From Nemertoderma westbladi (taxonomy: Eukaryota > Xenacoelomorpha > Nemertodermatida > Nemertodermatidae), in the NCBI GenBank assembly GCA_032718475.1, contig JAUCBJ010005935.1:62001-126000 (forward strand): 64,000 nucleotides of DNA, given 5' to 3'. The translations under genes were made by a program, and so were the position numbers. Shown in pieces: positions 60,444-64,000 of the stretch; position 1 is the stretch's first letter; the number at the start of each line of letters is the position of its first letter. A model generated the notes under the pieces. The model had not been told where the DNA came from. It did not search any database and worked only from the letters and a program-made list of their open reading frames with translations.

Positions 60444-60788
60444 AGCCCAGTGCAAAAATAATCTCCAATTTGTTATTCAGGTATAATTTCGCGGAACCAA
60501 CTTATATATATATATATATGTATAGCGAGCAAAAATGATTAAAAATTTGAGTATTACAATGACATTAAATATATTACAAAGTTTGCATTTCTTGTTTAAA
60601 GTAGCCTACCTCCCATCCATCAAAAATGTCATAAAATACTTTCTGAATGATAAAATTATCATTTCCGATCAGTTGTATAAAGTAAAATAGCAAAGTTTTA
60701 CATTCTTAGTTAGAAAAGTACTCGGGGTCAGATTTGACCCCACCTGGTACATAGCGTGGTAAAAAAAACCTGGTCAGGCGTGGGTTAA

Positions 60789-61382
60789 CACATATGTACC
60801 CATTACGCTGGTTCTACAAGATGGAATTTCATGAAAATTTCCAGAACGGCGGAGTAACTATCGAGACACACCTGGAACCTAAAAAATTTTTTGAGGGTGT
60901 AAGAAATTGAAATTGAATAAGAAATTGGGGGTGTAAGACTCCTGTTCTTCCATTAATTTAATTCGAAATATAAGTGGCAGAGTTTTACCATTACACGTCG
61001 AGTTCACAGAGCTATGTCGGTCAAGTACACGTTCGTGGGGCCTTCGCGCAGCACGAGGCCCAGTTATGAGATACAAGTTAAAATTGTGCGACTGTATCAC
61101 AAAATCAGGTTATGAGAGATTAACCCACACCACCAATTAATCAAAGAAAGGGGGAGGACAGTACGTGTTCACCCCTTTTAATCTGCACCCCCCCCCCCCC
61201 TCCCCCCACCCACCAATACATAACCGCGACATCTACCACCCACGGAAGGGTAGCACGAACTTATTTCCAAACGCACGTTCAATATGCAAAGCCAGGTGGT
61301 TTATAGGAATATAATCAATGCAGTACTCGTCTTCATTATAAGCCTCTTTGCGTTCGACCTGTTTTGTATTAAAATATATTTA
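60789..61382. other. Spacer with MITE-family end at 61034-61063
   Basis: Contains cgtggggccttcgcgcagca, the end sequence of the MITE family seen at 41458, here as an isolated fragment. Poly-C near 61190. No gene. Confidence 0.5.
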
Positions 61383-61754
61383 TTAAACGCAGGCTGATTT
61401 ATAATAATAATACCTAGGGATGCCAGCTTCCAGACTTTCAATCTTTACTGCCGCGCAAACCCCGCAGAGGAAGTTTTGGTTTGAGAGATCAAGCACATCG
61501 GCAATTGGTGTTTCAATTTCGGTCCAGGAACTCTGACAATGGGAGCATTCAATCTTAGCTGTGGTCCATTCCCGTGGTTTCGGCTTCCTTTTCTTCGTCC
61601 CAATGACAGATTCTTCTGAAGACGTTCGATTCGCTTTCAGTTTATTGTTGGCGTTTGTGTTTTGAAGTTGTATTCGAGTGGACAGTCGCGCCGGTTTCGA
61701 GGTAACCATACCGACCTGTGATAAGCGTTGGTTTTGTTGAGTGCCGGTATTCAT
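61383..61754 (-). CDS. Hypothetical 123-residue protein with two CxxC pairs
   Basis: Starts MNTGTQQNQRLSQVG. A basic, Ser/Asn-rich N-terminal half (TKKRKPKPREW, a possible nuclear localisation signal) is followed by CSHCQSSW and, about 28 residues on, FLCGVCAAVKIE, which could form a zinc ribbon or treble-clef finger. The polyadenylation hexamer AATAAA (61384-61379, minus) overlaps the TAA stop, supporting a transcript end just downstream. Not recognised as a known family. It could be a terminal exon, a small gene or a transposon-derived ORF. Confidence 0.4.
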   Translation of the reverse strand: MNTGTQQNQRLSQVGMVTSKPARLSTRIQLQNTNANNKLKANRTSSEESVIGTKKRKPKPREWTTAKIECSHCQSSWTEIETPIADVLDLSNQNFLCGVCAAVKIESLEAGIPRYYYYKSACV

Positions 61755-64000
61755 CTTCTCTCACCTCTTCAATGTCAGATGTTGCAAATACTGATAACAC
61801 GAATAACGGTATATATTTCAATACTTGTCAATAGTAATATATATAATTTAGATAACTATTTTATATCTGTACTGTTGAGCAAACTCTACATAAATTTCAA
61901 CCTGTGTATCGCCGGTAGTGCTGTTGCTGTGCAAGTGCTGAAGTGCTAGTTGCCACCGGTCACGCGGTCAGCCGGTACCGGTAGTAGGGTGGTACCATGG
62001 CCTACTACACACAGGCCATGACAAGGACTTTGCTGTGAAATTAGCGTAGGCTGACTGATGAATTATCAAATATTATATTTTCCATGAATGCAGGGTCCAT
62101 ATTTAAAAGAAGATGACTAGATTTTCGTAAAGAATTTAATTGAAACAGTATTTAATAATTAATAAATTAATTAACGCTCGAGTTCCTGCAGCTTTTATTT
62201 GTTTGTGGCTGCCTCTGGCTATGTTTGTGGCAGGAATGTTTGAAAAGCTAATAAGTCGGTCAATCATGGATGAAATGGAACCAAACTTGGTGCACATGTA
62301 GTCTATAAAAAATTTAGAAATTCTACACACAGACGGACTTCTACAGTTCCCCGGTCTGCCGCTAGGGGGCGAATTAACAGAAACGTAAAAATAGCTGTAA
62401 TTATAGAACCAAAGATCAGATTCATCTGAAATTTAGTAGTAGTTACCTAAGAGCATTGCTTAATTAGAAATTCTACAGAGACTTTTACAGTTCCTGCCTG
62501 CCGCTAGTGGGGAATTGTTAGAGCTCCAGTTCAACGTGCTTAGCACGGTTTAATAAACAATAAATTAAGGGGGTTAAGGGGGCATCTGCCCCTCCGCAGG
62601 TATCTTGGGGGGGGGGGGGGCTTGCCCCCTCCCTAGCGAAAGGTAATGTGGTAAATCCGTACCAGTGGGTACCGACTTGCTCGAAAACAGACCTCTCTGG
62701 GAAAAGACTTCTATTTTTTTTCAAAATTTTGTTACTACCCGGAGATATCCATTATAAAACACTCTGATATTTTTGTAAAATTCTGGAACTTTGGGAATTC
62801 GGGAAAAAATCGGGAAATTTTCTTCAAAGTTTTCTTCTTCGAACTGTAGCTTGTTTCCGAAACGTGCAGTGGCGTGCAGAAGGGGGGGGGGGGGGGGGGC
62901 GCCAAAATTTGAGCAGTAGTGGCATCATAGCCAGCTGATAGTATAATGGTGGTTCCAAGTTTAGCTTATTGATGCTAGACATTTAGCCCATCCAACATAC
63001 AAACATAGTAGTTTGGTTCTGTATTGGTTGCATAGCCTTTCAGCACTGCCCACATTGCACATGTGAAGGTGTCACAGGTGAGAAGGTAGATGTCTCCTGC
63101 GATTGGTCCATGGTATGGTCACTGGAAATATCTCCATTGGTAAGTTCAGTGGCTTTGTGGTTTAAGGCATGTGCAAGTAAATTTAAGCAGTAAATTTCTT
63201 AATATAATATAATTTTGCAATTAAAATAGTCTTAAAATAGTCATTTAATTACTTCAATATTTTACACTACCACACATGTTATGAAAGTTTGTGCGGCTAA
63301 AATACTAAAGTATATTTATTGCCTCGTAAATAATTAAATATAAGATAATTATTTTATTGCGCAGAACACCATCTCCATACCGAAACCTAACTAACCTGTT
63401 CGCGCCGCTGACTTTTTCTAACTCACAACGCGATATTTGTCACGGAGCGATGGTATTTTTACGTTGAGTTGCAATACGCTAATTAATTAGTACTTTAATA
63501 GGCTTAATGAATATATGAAGTGTATGTATAGATTACGGTGCCCGGAATGTAATTGAACCGGACAACAATCGGACACAAAGGGCTGTCAATCACACACAGT
63601 GCACTGGCAATAAAGGGCAGAGAACAAATGGCTTGACACTCACCGTGTGCGGCAAATAGCTCCCCTTGTTTCCCTTTAATCGTTGAACAACGTCTTGTGT
63701 TATATCTTTCTTCATATATTACTTTCAATGCAGATTACAGTATATACCGTATATATCAAACTTATTATACACTTAATAATTAATGATTTATAAATACTGC
63801 ATAACTATTAAATTTAGTACTATTTGAACTTAATTTTATTGCTTTCCTATAGCAACTCTATCGCGTTACGATGAGGGATAAATTAATAATCACCGCTCAA
63901 TATTAAACCAAGGCCTTATATACCACATAACAAATAGGTATGTCCTATACACAAGTACAGCAGCTGCGATTGCCCTAGAAATTGAACCAATCACAGCGTC
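61755..64000. other. Right flank, no gene recognised
   Basis: Contains pieces resembling the interior of the MITE family (gtctgccgctagggggcg near 62345 and cctgccgctagtgggg near 62490), poly-G runs at about 62606-62618 and 62881-62899, and short unsupported open frames (62724-62518, 63728-63504). Nothing else recognised. Confidence 0.5.

Larger units (their letters stand above)
57534..60788 (+). mobile_element. piggyBac-type DNA transposon, full-length but dead
   Basis: Left end TTAA (57534) then aacccacg and aggggtcaaatctgacccc. Right end is the inverted ggggtcagatttgacccc ... cgtgggTTAA (60785-60788). TTAA target duplications, CCC-type termini and a palindromic subterminal motif (GGGGTCAAATCTGACCCC) fit piggyBac. 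A 16-bp tandem repeat and the decayed transposase lie inside; a third motif copy (gtggggtcagaattgacccc) is near 57750. Confidence 0.82.

Overview
This window is nuclear DNA from an animal. The evidence is a multi-exon cadherin-family gene with GT-AG introns, a nardilysin-type M16 peptidase, a piggyBac transposon, a Ty3/gypsy fragment, foldback elements and four large tandem arrays. The AT-rich composition and element mix suggest an invertebrate, possibly marine, but nothing here fixes the phylum. About half of the 64 kb is tandem repeat.

The main object is one very large cadherin-like gene on the minus strand, running from a signal-peptide exon at 56293 leftwards past position 1. I could chain 17 coding exons with consistent splice phase. 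Exons 1-16 give 2520 nt (840 codons) with about seven cadherin (EC) repeats. Exon 17 starts at 18753 and stays open in one frame to the window edge, at least 18,753 bp (6251 codons). It holds two arrays of a nearly identical 399-bp (133-residue) unit. Each unit is a calcium-site-poor cadherin-like domain plus a Thr/Pro/Cys mucin-like linker. Between the arrays lies a unique stretch that reads as two EC-EC-MAD-like modules. At least about 7090 residues are encoded here and the C terminus is not in the window.

Layout left to right: 1-18753 giant exon 17; 18754-29102 exons 16 to 4 with short introns, a MITE, a SINE-like and a LINE-like remnant and a perfect-looking hairpin; 29103-40741 intron 3, almost entirely a 53-bp minisatellite that resembles the end of exon 3 plus its 5' splice site, interrupted by a 5'-truncated Ty3/gypsy element with its 3' LTR; 40742-42749 exons 3 and 2 with a second MITE copy; 42750-56217 intron 1, holding a 21-bp array, a 48-bp array, three foldback elements and an intronless nardilysin gene on the opposite strand; 56218-56293 exon 1.

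To the right are a full-length decayed piggyBac element (57534-60788), a small possible zinc-binding protein gene (61383-61754, minus), and about 2 kb in which I see no gene. The cadherin product should be a secreted or membrane-anchored adhesive or mucin-like filament. The nardilysin gene looks like a retrocopy nested in its first intron and has no evident functional link to it.
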